A DNA stretch of 64,000 nt from NCBI GenBank assembly GCA_005408345.1, contig SEMN01000632.1, positions 210,937 to 274,936 of the forward strand, written 5' to 3'. Below the pieces are notes generated by a model, which had not been told where the DNA came from, ran no database searches, and saw only the letters and a program-made list of their open reading frames with translations. Of this stretch, positions 27,467-40,400 are shown one piece after another. The translations under genes were made by a program, and so were the position numbers. Positions within the stretch are counted from its first letter, which is position 1. Every line of letters starts with the position of its first letter. This DNA comes from Macquaria australasica. Taxonomy: Eukaryota; Chordata; Actinopteri; Centrarchiformes; Percichthyidae.

Positions 27467-27639
27467 ACATATTCATCTGTCTCAGATGTCTTTTTTTGTC
27501 AGTATCTTTCTGTGCTTTTTTTGGATAACAGCTAATAAAATTATGATTGATACACATCATCTTTTCTCTTTCATGCTAGCTTGTTATCTAATCATGGTAT
27601 AGTCAGCCGATGACCTCTCTTGCCCAAATTTAACAGCTG

Positions 27640-27950
27640 TGGTGTTATAGCAGGAGTCCTACAGTTTTGGGATAAGTGCACATTTTTTACTGCAATTGAA
27701 ACGTTGCAACTTGCACAGATGCATCTTTGGCTAAATTTGCACTGTCTGGAGTGCATCTTCTTCAGTTTTGTCTTTTCTTCAGCTTACACCTTAATGTTCG
27801 ACCAAACTGTCGGCGATCGAGTTGCATTGTGGGTAATGTGGGCGCCAGGTTTGGACAAGGAGGAAGAATGCGTGGAATCTCTGGTTCTGCTGCATTGATT
27901 TTGATACTTTATTTTAACTGTCCATTGTACGTCTGATAATGTTGGATTGC
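27640..27950. repeat. Dispersed fish repeat (GCATTGTGGGTAATGTGGGCGCCAGG type)
   Basis: The core TTGCATTGTGGGTAATGTGG, followed by GCGCCAGGTTTGGACAAGG and AGGAAGAATGCGTGGA, matches a high-copy percomorph repeat I recall. No terminal repeats were recognised, so class and ends are uncertain. Confidence 0.45.
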
Positions 27951-28299
27951 AGGACTGCAATGCTAAATTGGTGGAGTACTCTTTTAAGCCGTTGGGTATA
28001 CACTACCAACTGAAATACTGTAGGATATACATACAACATCATAAAAGTACAGTTATCACAAATAGCAGCCCAGTATCCTTATATCCATACTGGACAATTC
28101 CGCACCTTAAAACTTCTGTGCAACACCAATGTTCAGTGCCAATGCAGTCAGAAATGTGCCCTTTATGTAGCGAGGCAGAATGTAAGGATAGAGGTCAGGG
28201 CTGTGGATGGGCATTAAACACATTAGACTGTCATTTGTCTGTGTCATGTCACAGACCCTGCAGTTAACTTTTGCCTTTTTATCAACCGTAATCACAATC

Positions 28300-28440
28300 T
28301 TTCCCTAACCTGCAAAGTGTTTTAGTTGCCTAACCATCACCATACCTGAACCATGGATTTTTTGCCATAACCACAATATTTCTGCTACCATACACAGATG
28401 TCGTTGATATCGTAGCGAGAATTTGAAGTATGTTGGCAAT
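28300..28440. repeat. Dispersed repeat copy A (GTTTTAGTTGCCTAACCAT)
   Basis: It shares blocks in the same order with 47925-48000. GTTTTAGTTGCCTAACCATC, then ACCATACC, then GATATCGTAG here correspond to GTTTTAGTTGCCCAACCATT, ACCATACT and GATATCGTAG there. Two related copies within one window show that this is repetitive DNA. Confidence 0.65.
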
Positions 28441-28739
28441 GAACGGAAAAAAAAACCCCATTGTCATTGAAGATGTTTTGCATAGTCATCCAATCCAGTC
28501 GTCGTTCTTGTCTGGTGATAGAGTTGTACAAGTAGAAAAGAGGAAGAACAAGTTAAGTTTGTTAAGGTGAGAAGAAACATTTGCTTGCTTTCTTTTTTTT
28601 ATCATGTGGTTGTTTTTATGTCTTTTCTTACAGGATTACGTGCTCAAAAGATGGATCACTTATCAAACTATAGGCAGCTAATCAAGAAGAACGAGTCACC
28701 TAATGACACGTTTAGTAAATTGAAAGCATTTATAGAGGG

Positions 28740-28870
28740 CTTTTACCTCTCATTCACCAATAGCGCAAAGCTACCGTGCAAGGTGCTGGCCTAACCATCG
28801 GAAGCAATTTGGGGTTCACTGCCTGCATCTGCACCACTGTAGTTCACCAAGGACAACACAAGAAGGTGGA
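28740..28870. repeat. Dispersed fish repeat (AAGGTGCTGGCCTAACCATCGG type)
   Basis: The blocks GCAAGGTGCTGGCCTAACCA, AGCAATTTGGGGTTCA and CACCAAGGACAACAC match a very common fish repeat consensus (..GACCATCGGGAGCAATTTGG, then CCAAGGACACTTCG) as I recall it. It overlaps the end of a 75-codon frame at 28567-28794, which is therefore probably not a gene. Confidence 0.5.
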
Positions 28871-29409
28871 TGACTTCTTAACCAGTCATTGAAAACAACT
28901 CAGTCAAACATTCAGTCAAGTAAAACTTGTAATTTACTTGTAAACTGGAACACTTTGACTAGTTGTCTGTTGGTGATTTTGCAAGACTGTATTTATGATT
29001 GTTTTTAATTCAATAACTGATTAAATGTATAAGGTAGTGGCCAAGATAGGGAGAGAGGATATAATACTTTTTCAATACAGCTGATTTTCTGTAACAGTTT
29101 TAACTGGCTAGAAATGTAATAAAACCAGCCAGTCTTTTGCATGATGAAATCAATAACGCAGCATGAGGCAGTGACCCAGTAAACTTGTACTTCCCATCTA
29201 TGGCAGATTTGGGACCACAGTGGCATGTCATTTAATAAAATGAGTCAGTCAGTCAGTTGTTTAACTATGATGAAATTAATAAGGCAGTAGATGAGGCAGT
29301 GAGGGTAAACACAGTTTGTAACCTACACTTCTATTCTCCTCAACATCTATTATTCATCGGCCAAGATGATTCTTTCATGAAGCAAGCTAGTTGCACATAA
29401 TTCATAACG

Positions 29410-29800
29410 CAGGCTGTGGAAACTAGGACAGAGTGAGATAGAGGCAGAGAGGGGGGAGGGGAAGAGGAGGAGGAGGAGGAGGAAGGATGAGAGGGCTGAG
29501 TGAGAAAGAGGGTGACGACAAGGATGAAGACAGAGAGGGTGTCAGGATGAGGAGGTGAGAGAAAAGAAGAGGAGAGAGGCAACAGGATTTGGGTTTACAG
29601 AAATGCAATTGAATGAGGGGGAACATGCCGCAGAGTCTGTTCAAGTTCACCACGGAGAGAGAGAAAAGATGGAAATTGGGAGATTAAAGGCGTGAGGAAG
29701 AGAGACAGAGGAGGGAGACAGAGATGCACTGGGAAATGTAGGAGAGAAAGAGGAAGAGAGATGGCGGGAAAATAGAGAGAGAGAGTGAGAGAGGGGGGTT
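29410..29800. repeat. Polypurine (GA-rich) tract with (GGA)n
   Basis: Mostly A and G on this strand over nearly 400 bp, including a (GGA)n run at about 29460-29483. It gives false Ser/Pro/Leu-rich frames on the minus strand. A further GA-rich block lies at 30175-30230 and 30350-30415. Confidence 0.8.
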
Positions 29801-30668
29801 GCGCCTAGCCGACATCTCTATCAGGCGGTGGGGGGAGGAGTCTGCAGTAAAGAGAGAAGTTTATCATTGGTCCTTTGTTTTACCAAGGCAAGAGGAGAAT
29901 ACATTTGTTCAAGCTTAACTGTGCTGCCTGTTAGGGAGACAAATGCTTTCCCTGCATATTTTCCCCACCGAATCTACAGCTGTAGCTTATAAATGTGACA
30001 GCAATTAAAGCTCTATAATCATTCTTAATATGGTATCGGACCTTTGAAGCGGACTTCTCAAAGCAACTGTATTTCAATTTTTCTTCCAAAAAGTTGCTTG
30101 CAAGGCTCGTTTCAAAATGTCTGTTTGGTACAAAATAGTTCACGCACTTGCATCTGTGACTAATGCTGCCAAAACCTGAAAGAAAGACAGCGAGAAAGAA
30201 AGAGGGAGAGAGATATAAATGAGGAAAGAGACAGGTGTAACTCTCTGGTTGGAGAGGTGAGACGCGGAGACAAAAGTTTGGACTACTTCTCTTTGGTCTG
30301 GTGCTGGGAGCGAAAAGATCAGAATACAAACATCATTCAGCAGCCGTGTGTTTGAGAGAGAGACAAAAACAGACAGAAAAAAGAGAGAGAGAGATCACAG
30401 AGAGTGTGCTCTCTCTCCCCTGCTATATAGCTCTGGGCCATGTACACAGCAGAAAGTCACGACCCCAAAGTACAGTACATGGTCTGAATTCCAATGACTT
30501 TTTGGCTGAGAGCGAGCGTACATGTGTGTCTGTGTGTGTATGCGTGTGTGGTTAGGAGGATGGGTGGATGTTAGCGTATGGGGGACAGTATTCCTTTGGG
30601 TGCTGAGAGCACAAAAAATAGAATGCTGAATTGTGACAATGATACACTACCCCGGTACACACAACAAC

Positions 30669-30693
30669 ACACACACACACACACACACACACA
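30669..30693. repeat. (CA)n microsatellite
   Basis: About 12 uninterrupted CA units. Confidence 0.9.
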
Positions 30694-30964
30694 GCAAACC
30701 ACCCTTGGAAGAGGTGCGAGTGTAGGGCAGGGCAAGGTGACCACAAATAGAGTTGGAACAAGGCTAAGCATCTTGGCACCTGCTTCCATATAGCCATGCC
30801 AGTAAGCTGGAAAACAAAGGGCAAAAAAAAACAATAGCTTTCAAAAGAAGAGATGCCACTCAGGGAGACGTCCTGGAATGTCTGTTTTCAAATATGACAT
30901 GCCACCTTGAAGAGGGCGCACAGGTTCGGAAGAATCTGGCAGCCACCATGCTGAGGTGTTGTCG

Positions 30965-31260
30965 AGCAACACAAAAGCTGTGTTCCAAATCCATACTGCA
31001 TACTGATTCTTTGCAAAACCACACTGCAACATTGACTAAATTAAGTAAAAATGTACTCAAAGGATAATGCATACTAACAAATTTTTGATTTTTGAGCATC
31101 CTGTTGACGGACACTATTGTCCCACAATGTAATGTACATGCTTGTACAGGAACAATGCACTGCTGCAAAAGTGATTTCACTCAAAACTAAATTTCTCTTT
31201 GAGAATATTAACCGGCAGTGGCATTTTGACACCCATCAGCTCATGTTTCGTATCAAATCA
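30965..31260. repeat. Dispersed fish repeat (TTCCAAATCCATACTGCATACTG type)
   Basis: The blocks GTTCCAAATCCATACTGCAT, ATTGACTAAATTAAGTA, AATTTTTGATTTTTGAGCAT and ACACTATTGTCCCACAATG follow, in order, a common teleost DNA-transposon-like repeat as I remember it. The opposite terminus was not found, so this is probably a truncated copy. Confidence 0.4.
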
Positions 31261-33636
31261 TGTATATTAAGATTAGTATATAACATGAACTGTACGTACA
31301 TATGTACCCTATCAACTCCATGGTGCTGTTTTCTACCTGACCATTGGCCTCTCTCTCGAGGGTTAAGTCAAAAGCAATCAAAAGTCTAAAGTAGTAGTGG
31401 CAGTGCCATTTTTGCCATATCTGTTCTGGGAAAAAGTGATTTAATGTACAAGGACAACTTGTTTTTCCATTTATTTCTGTGACAACAAACACAGACAAAA
31501 ATGTTTTAATGAGAATTTACTAAATGCATAGTCATTACATCATGGTTTAGTTTTTCCTCACTCAGATACATTACATCATTTATTTCATGTTTTTCAGCTC
31601 ACCATGATTTGCTTAGTAAGAGTCCATGGCATTGTAATCCCATGAGCACATTTCTGTGGTTTGCAAAAGCTTCCTGATTGATCCTGGTTTATATTTCAGC
31701 TTTCTTCTCCCTCCATCTCTTTTTCATTTTATTTGTGTAAATGTATGTCTGTCTGTGTACATGTGTATGTTCATTATTCTATGCCCAGTCTTGTATTTTG
31801 AATGCATGCATATAGCATGCACAAATTTGAGCTTATGTGGTAATATGCAGAAACTGCTCCAGTCCACATTTGAACATTTCTGTTTCTCTGTTTTTAATAA
31901 TGTGTGTCTGACACACAGTAAAGCACTTAAGGAAAGAGCACTGTGTTTGTCTCTCAGATTACAGTGTAAGTTACATGTAACAGTCCTGAAAGTAAGCAGT
32001 TCTCAGACTGTCTGATGGCTCCTCTGAATGCTAATGCCATTAAAGCACTGCAAAAAAGAATCACTAGGATCAATAAGCCTACGAGGCTCTTTGGGGCATA
32101 CAGTAAATTGGAAAAAAAAATATGATATAGATTTTAATATGTAGCAAATCCGGAGCAATCTTGCATCCAGTTTTGAAATTGTAGTTTTCTTAAAATGAGT
32201 GAGGGTATCTTCAGAGGGGTGATATGATGTCTGTTGGTGTGTTGTCGGCTTACTGTTAAATTGTGATAAGATCCTTCCAGTCAGTATTTTGAAACTATCT
32301 TGCCAACAATATCACAAAATCACAAAATGTGAAAACATACAGAGAATAACCCTTACATGGTATCTATCTATCACTATAAAAGTATGTTGTGTTGAGAATA
32401 ATGTGTACAATACTGTTAGACAGTTGATTTAATGTGATTGTTGATAAATTCAACATCTCATTTACATTCAAACCACTGTGTGGGAGATTTTTTTAGATAA
32501 CTGACCGTCATTTTCTGTCTCATTGTCGATTCGACCTGTTAAACTCTAAAATCAGCATGGACCACACTGGCTGGGAGCTGCCAAAAGTAACTTTTTATCT
32601 GATAAAAAAAGTACTTCCCTCAGTCCTTTATGGCATAATTGGAGATAGTATACTAAATTCACAAAAAAACGAACTCACAGAACAGTATTTCATCTGCAAG
32701 CGAGGCAGAGGGGGGTCATCGTGGGTCATGAATTGTTAGAAAGGTCACATAGAGAGACAGAGAGGGCACCTAAGGTCACAAGTAAAACTCCAACCTTCGC
32801 TTGATTTCTCTAATGTCATTTTAGAAGCACTATTTCTTCCATCGTTTACTTAAAACCCTCGGATCTGCACTCAGCTGAAACTTTAGAGGATCCTCTGGCT
32901 ACCAGCGCACCCTTTTCAAATCAATAGCTGGAGACACTGCCCCTTTAAAGATCAATAGTGGCACTTAATGGAGGGTTTTGGTGAGGTCTTCTTTTAAGTT
33001 GGCCTCTCCACCCTTTTGTTGTGTTTTGTATTTTGTCAAGAGGTGCAGAGAATAGAGAAATAACAACTCAGTTTAAATTTCATTAGGTGAATATGATACA
33101 AAACTACTAATGACCAATTTATGACATCTAGTTAGGTCACCAGACTTCAGGACAGAAATTTATTTTATATTACACCTTCTATGCCCAAAAAAGAAATGCA
33201 CTAGAAATGTGACTTACAGTAATTACATGGGTTGTAAAATAGAGTTGGCTGCCCTCCAAACTCTGCTGCAGGGTCTGACCCCAGCAGTGAGAAAACAGCT
33301 TTAATGTAATATGCTATGTAAAGGTTTTTTTTTTCCACAAACCTCGGTCAGTTTAATTTATATAGATTTGTAGTTGCATCAGTGCATTCACACTTGGACA
33401 AAGAGAAAGAGCTGGTGAATACAACACTGGCTTTCATGGGGCTTCACTTTGTTGCATTTTAATTAGAGGATGCTATATTTAACAACAAAGGACTCTTGGA
33501 GGAGATCCTTTAGAGGATGTGCTATAGACCGTCAACTCCCATTCAATAAGATTTTGTCCTGAAGGACACCATCTGAGAAGGTTTATCCCAGTTTCCTCAT
33601 CATTTTCTGTCATAATTCTTGCCAAAATGTTGTTGT
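31261..33636. other. Intergenic, no gene seen
   Basis: AT-rich sequence without a supportable exon, RNA gene or sharp repeat structure. Confidence 0.65.
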
Positions 33637-34490
33637 AGGGGTGTCCTGATCAAGTTTTTTTGGCCCAATCCAGTCCTTTAATATTGGGTAGCCTATCTGC
33701 CAATACCGGATCCGATCCAATACTTATATTTATTTAAATAGTGATTAGATATGTATCTGACACATTGAAATAGTAGCCTGTAGCCTGCTAAATCTTATAC
33801 ACCTTACTTTTTACTTGATTGAAATACTGGAGGTTCTGGTTCAAAAATATATATGATATAAATTAAAGATTAACTTGGAGAATACAACTCCTGAAACTGA
33901 CGTGACGCAATCCACTGGAGAGAAGACCTATCACTCTGTTGGAGTTGTTGGAACTAAAGAAACACTCGCAGTTGTACGGTGGTGCTACAGAGTAGAGTTT
34001 CCCTCAGAAACTATCTTTGATGAGTACAGACACCAGCTTGCAGAGAGCACTTTAATCAAACAGACAAGTGTAACTTTGGCCTGTTACAAAGATACTCGTA
34101 ATTTGCGACAGCTGAAACGACATTTGTCATTTCAAACAGTGAAAGCCAACGAGAAGCTCCTACCCAAATGTTTTTTACACTTCTCTTTGCTATTGATAAT
34201 TAGCATCAGAGCTTAGCAAATCTGTGTATTTCGCCATCCTGGGTGCTTCCCAGGACAGAGTCACTGGTGCGACTAAATCATTTTTCACTTGGATATGCAG
34301 AGGAATACTGCACTAAAGATTTGGGTCCTTGTAAAGGAGATCAGCGCTGCAACACCAGCAGTCTGAGGTGGACAAAACACAGTAGAGTGCAGTAAAGAAA
34401 GGATTGGCTTTATTTTAGCCGATACCGAACCCTTAAATTATGCACAGATTGGGCCAGATACCGATTCTTAGGATCAGCTCAGGACATCAC
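33637..34490. mobile_element. hAT-like nonautonomous DNA transposon, about 850 bp
   Basis: The left end reads GGGGTGTCCTGATCAAG, then TTGGCCCAATC. The reverse complement of the right end reads GTGATGTCCTGAGCTGATCC, then CTGGCCCAATC. The subterminal parts also mirror each other: CAATACCGGATCCG on the left, and CCGATACCGAACCC with GATACCGATTC on the right. This arrangement recalls the abundant fish hAT family with GATACCGATA-rich termini. No 8 bp target duplication is obvious, and no transposase is encoded. A 113-codon frame inside (33875-34216) has no recognised domain and is considered element-internal noise. Confidence 0.65.
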
Positions 34491-37400
34491 AACACACATT
34501 TATTTTTGCACATGACCACACTGAGATGAGATGTATAGATGTATAATCTGGGTTTGCCTTTAATCCATTAACTCACGCACACTGCACTGCTTGCATAGGC
34601 ATACATGCTCATTGATTCATTGTAGACAGGGGAAACAAGAAAGTGCTACAAACAGTAGCCAAGGTAACAATCAAAGCGTACCAAGGACTCGGAAGCAGAT
34701 TTTAATTGCTACCTAAGCAATTCATGACAACTTTGAGTGACTTGATTGGTATGGTAGAAAAAACATTCAACTGACAAAGGTTTCCAAATGTAGAAACAAT
34801 AATACACATTCCATACTTCCTCATATCACTGCACAGTTGCTTTGAATAATCGCTTTACTCTCGCTTTATGCCTACAGCAATTTAGTGATGGCTTAGAATC
34901 CATCTGACAGGTTGGAGTTTCTACTTGCTGCATTATCTGTTTGGTTTCTCCATCTCTGTTGTCTCTTTCTCTCTGTTTGCAGTTGTTTTTTCCCTGATCG
35001 CTGTGTAGAAGTAGGTTGACACCCCCTCAGAGAAAACTTCATGTAGCATTTCAGATGATGACTCAGTCATCAGAAATACCTCTCTGACTTTCTGTGTGTC
35101 TCAGAGAAACATGTGCACTATGCAGTATGCATGTGTCACTGAGTGTGTGTTACAGTAATGTGTGTGTGTGTGTCTAAGCACACTAATCGTAATTAGATGT
35201 TTCCTGTATCAGGCTGTTTGCAATTTGAAGCACGGGCTCCGCCAAGTGCCCCGAGGGTGTGTGTGTGTGTGTGTGTGTGTACATATGTGTACATATCTGT
35301 GTGTGACTCTGGTAGCTTTTTGTTTATATTGGGGTCAACTGACATCACACTTCCTGTGCACCAGTATTCCCTGTCTGGCACTGCGTTTCTGTGTGTGTGT
35401 GAGTGTGCATATTAGCCTTGGCAGAGTGAGGAGTACATAAACACAGAGCTCTCACCCTTAATAAAGCTGTCACCAAACCCAGTGACTTGTGTTTCTTCTT
35501 CCCTCCATCTCTCTTGCACCACTTCACTGTTTAATTCCTTTATCTCTTCTTTCTCTTAAAATGAGTCACAAAAATGAAATCTGTTTCTTTTCCTCTTTCC
35601 CTGCTCTACATGTCCCCATCACCAACCATGTTCTGTCCCATTTTTTCCCCTACATATTTTATTTTAATCTCTTTTGACCCCACAACTAGGTTCCTTTTTT
35701 TCTTTTTTTCTTCATTTCCCCACTTATCCCCTCTTCTTCCTTTTCCCTCCCATTTTGTGTCTTTTTGGCCCTATAATCTCACTCCCTCGCTTTATCTAAT
35801 CCATCTCATCCCTTCCTCTCCCCATCATCTTCCTATTTACATCCCTCATTTTCAGTGTCTATCATTTCCTTTCTTACTCTTTCTCCTTCTCTCCATCTCC
35901 CTCTCTTGCTGTCTCTCCCTCTGCCTGACGCTCTGTCTCTCTCTCTCTCCTCCCTTTAGGAATGGAGGGATTATGGAGATGAGAATATGTATTGTTAGGG
36001 ACAGGGCCTGTCTGTGATCCTCTGGTAAAAAAAAAGTCTCAGTGCCCTGAACTGTAGAGAGCTGCATCGCCAGGATAAACATTATGTGGCTGTCAGACAT
36101 ACAAACACACATACCCACTATTATACTGCTGTAAATGTATCCACATACAAAAAAAGCATAGGCACTGACATTTATGCACACATGCAGGTATAGGTATGCA
36201 AGACAAAGCATGCACATACTTCATATACATAATCAGACAGTGAAATATACACTAATATAGAAACACACATAAACAAACACCTACAAACAAACACAGAAAC
36301 ACCTAACAAAGCTGTCATAGTGGCGCAACTAACTAGATGTGGCAACCACCAGGGGGGTTATTATACCATAGGAGGAAGTTTTCTCTCTCTTTTTCTATCT
36401 CTCTCTGCATTTACTGCTTTGAAGTTTTAATTCCCCTCTCCTCATGTTTGCTGGTGTGTATGCTGTATGTGGGAGCGCAAGAGAGGGGGGTACACAGACA
36501 GAGAGATTAAATGTAGTATGATTAATTTTGTCACAGTTACAGACTGCACTCACGTAATGCAGTATTTTATAATCCAATAAAATGTAGGATGTGTCAGGGT
36601 ATGTATTATATCTGCCTGGATAATTAATGCCGCTACACTGGATATGAATACATAACCTTTGTAATTAGGCATGGGGGCATGCTAAAGGCCTGATTGTGAT
36701 AATACATGATAAACATAAGGTGGGCAGTCCTCCATCACAGAATGAAGCTATACAGGAAGCTAGGGTTGTAACGCAAAGCTACTATCTGAACCTGTTATCT
36801 GTTTAATACTTATTTAAAATGTATACTGGAAGTGGGCATGGCTTATACCAGAAGTTGTTTAGTCTGATTAATCTTCTGCATTATATTGATTTCTACTGCC
36901 ATGTATATTCCTCATACACACATATCTTTTAGCTTCCAGCAAAATTACATGATATTTTACCAATGTACCTCAATTAAGCAAATGATAAAACATAGAACCC
37001 CACCTTGAAAAAAAGAAACAAAATGGGGGAAAAAAGGATAAATTGAGTCTAAATAAAAGCTGTGTAACGGTTAATGGCAAATTAAAGGTAGTATGAAAAA
37101 ATTAGAAAGTTAATCACAAATATCTGACAAGCTCATTTGGCCCATTTGGATGCACTTTTGAGACGGTCCCTAATTTCAGATTGTCAGTTCCCATCTACTG
37201 TCAAGTCACCAAGGTGATTGGCTTCAGTATCAGTATCATGAGGTAAAGAAATACCTGTGCAACTTCAGTCAGCTTTATCCTGCACTGCACAACTAATCTG
37301 ATGAAAACTGATGAAAAGTTATTTAGGATTAACCTCACTGAATATTGAACTTAAACCTTTCTACAACTCTGTGTTTTTAGTATATAGCCCATTTGTTTTA

Positions 37401-40400
37401 CATTATGGTACATCGGCAGCAAGTCATGCTGCTTTGGCAGCAGTTCCTGTTCGCACTGTACACACACAGAAGACAATAAAGCGTCTGAATGTGATCATTA
37501 TGAGACAAAGTCTGAAGTTATAAAAAAGTGCCTGTTTCATATGAATTCTAATCAGATTTAAGGACATCCATTATTCAAATATTCATCCCTTATAGGCTTG
37601 AAAGGTGGTCAGCTTGAATTTGTATCAGATACAATGGATATTTATGGTGACTCTGTTTCACAGCAAAACAAAAGAACCAAAACAAAAGTATCAATCATTC
37701 TCAAATGATTCATCAAAGATCATATTTTTCCAAAATATGGCTAAATGTGACACCTCTATTTGTTGCATGGGACTATATCACTTTTGAAATAGATTTTGGT
37801 TGTATTTCTTTAAGGTGCATAGTAAGACACCAGGCAACTACAAGTTGTATGTGCATATTTAACAACCAGTCAATTTCAATTTAGACAATAATAATGGGTT
37901 ATTGTTATTGATAACATTGACATCATGGTTTATAAAATCAATTAAAGATCCCTTACTTGTCCAACAACTATCTGTGTTACAGGAACAGCACAGAAGATTG
38001 GTTTCTGCATGATTGACTAGTTTTATGATAGCATTTTGTAGTTGCAGTGCAGAACACATTTGTCACGGAAGGCAACATCAGATGGTCCAAGCTGGTATGT
38101 GAATTGTTGATGAGGCATTTAATCCTCTTCTTTTCTCTTCTTGTCAAAATGTGGGAAGTTAGTACAAAATAAAATTTTCCACTCTATAATGGAGCCTGAG
38201 TGTTTTTTTTAAAATGTTTTTTATTTTTGTTTGTCATCTATGCTGGTATACGCTCCAGTCCAATCCAACATGAACACATACAAACACAATGATAATCACC
38301 CTGTTTATGTCCTGCTAGTTTCTTTGTTGTTTTTGTTATTCATTAAGAAAGTATTGGATGGTAAATTGGAAGGCGAGCTCATCAGGCACCTCTTTATTCT
38401 AGCATTAGTCAGATTCCTATAGAGGTTACATCAATGGAATTGGAATAAGCTGAGAGAATGTGTACTCTTTGAAACTTTATTCTCTTATGCACCATTCAAG
38501 TCCCTGTGCATGTCTGACACTGTTAATATTGGTGGTCCTTTTTTATTTTCTTTTTAGATTAATGGTGTTGGTTAATTACTTTGATATCTTTGTTTTTCTT
38601 TGTGTAACTACTAGCAATTAAGTTGCTATGTGCCTTTATATATACAGTAACTGCTGCTGTCTTTACCAGGTCTCCCCTGAAAAATTCATCTCATCTGGGT
38701 AAATGAAGGTTTTGACTGACATCAGTGGTTTCAGCCCTCTTGGCCACATTGTCTCCCAGCACATGAAAGAAACATAAAGCCATAAGGTGTTTTTTATGTC
38801 TCTTTTCATTGCTGTCCTATATGTCTGGCTGCAAGCTGTTCTCCCAGCACCACTGCAGCGCCGCCAGCTGTGCTGCTGCTCCCCTGGCAGGTAAATGATG
38901 AGGGCTGATGAGACGAGATAGCGTCGTAACATCAGCTTTTTAAGTAAAGATTTGTTTTGCATCCCAAGTAGCCGCATTTAACATAAAATATGGGTAATGT
39001 AATGTGTCATGGCATATGGCAAATAGATAACATCTGAAACATGAAACATATTACCACGTTGACCTTGAGGAATCCTTGGCATGGCCAATAAACCAGCTAT
39101 ATAAAGCAATGGGTTTCATTGTTTTACACGGAAAAGAGACTCCTGGAACTGTAAGCTTAAATTTGACATATTAAGTTGACATATTAAATTGTAACTTTGG
39201 TGTTTAATAATTTCTATGCCAATTCTCACCTTCAAAATAGCCAGATTTCTTTATTTGATAATCATAACAGTTTGTTCAATTGTAAAGCTGCTGAATGCCA
39301 AAAGATGTAAATGTAAAAGTAATGAATGACCTACTGAGCACAACAGGCTTCATTTTTCAGTGATGAGCTGGGAGCATCCAGTGAGACCATACACAAGCTG
39401 TTATTAGAGAGCCTCTGCAGTGTCTACCAGCTGTAACAGCTCTCTCCTGGCAGGCAGCATACAGTCACAAAACCATCTGTGTCTGTGGACATCAGGCAGC
39501 GACACCAGCACAGTATATACTGTATGTCCTCCTTTAAACTGGTACCACATCGTACCACTGCTGCCTCCACAGCTACAGAGATAGAGCAAATGCTTTTTCC
39601 ATACTGCTCGAAAAATCTGACAGTGATGTACTGGCCTGCATACATCTGTGTTTTCTTTTCCTATTTTTGATTGAAGAACAGATTTATATTATTTTCACTT
39701 AACCAAATCAAGTGCAGCTTAACCTGAGTGGTGATGTGCTGAACTGGATGTCCATGTCCATCTTATTTCTGGCAATGTAAGGTAGGTTGAAATAATAAAA
39801 CTGCAAGCCAGCTTAGTTATAATATGCATGAAAGAAGAAAGAAAATGATTCAAAAGCAATGTTAGAAGTGAATCTGCTGGAAAAGATACCCCCTGACCTG
39901 GCTATAGTGGCCTTAATCACTGGCACTTTTTTGCTATACAATGGTGTGATGAATCAATTTTGCAAGGTACTGAAAAATATGGGTCCCTTGTGGAAACAAC
40001 AGACAATCCTGGATATAAGACCACAGTAAAATCCCAGACTGTGGCAAATTATAGTCTGTTGTACTCGGTAGGCTCTCTGCATGACATGAACTGCATGTCC
40101 ACCTAGCTTAGCAAATTTGCCTTTGAAGGAGATTTCATGGGTTCATTATTTCATTTTTCAGTAAGGATTGGTGGGAAGTCTTAGTCCATATTTGTGGAAA
40201 AAAAGACCAATGTATATTTAACATACATTTTCATAATCAAATATATATATGTTCAAGTGGCTGGTGACTGAAGGACAGTTTCATTTCCAGGAGAGCTAAG
40301 GGCTGTCTCATTCACTTTTCCTGTCCAGACTGTCGGCCCCAGACAATTCAAGATTTGATTTGGTGACCCTCTGCCCAACAAGCCCAATTTTCCGCTCATT

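Noticed and set aside
28567..28794. 75-codon frame preceded by a splice-acceptor-like TTTCTTACAG
   Set aside because: Its 3' part falls in a high-copy fish repeat, and the sequence matches no protein I recognise.
33875..34216. 113-codon frame
   Set aside because: It lies inside the hAT-like element and shows no transposase or other domain.
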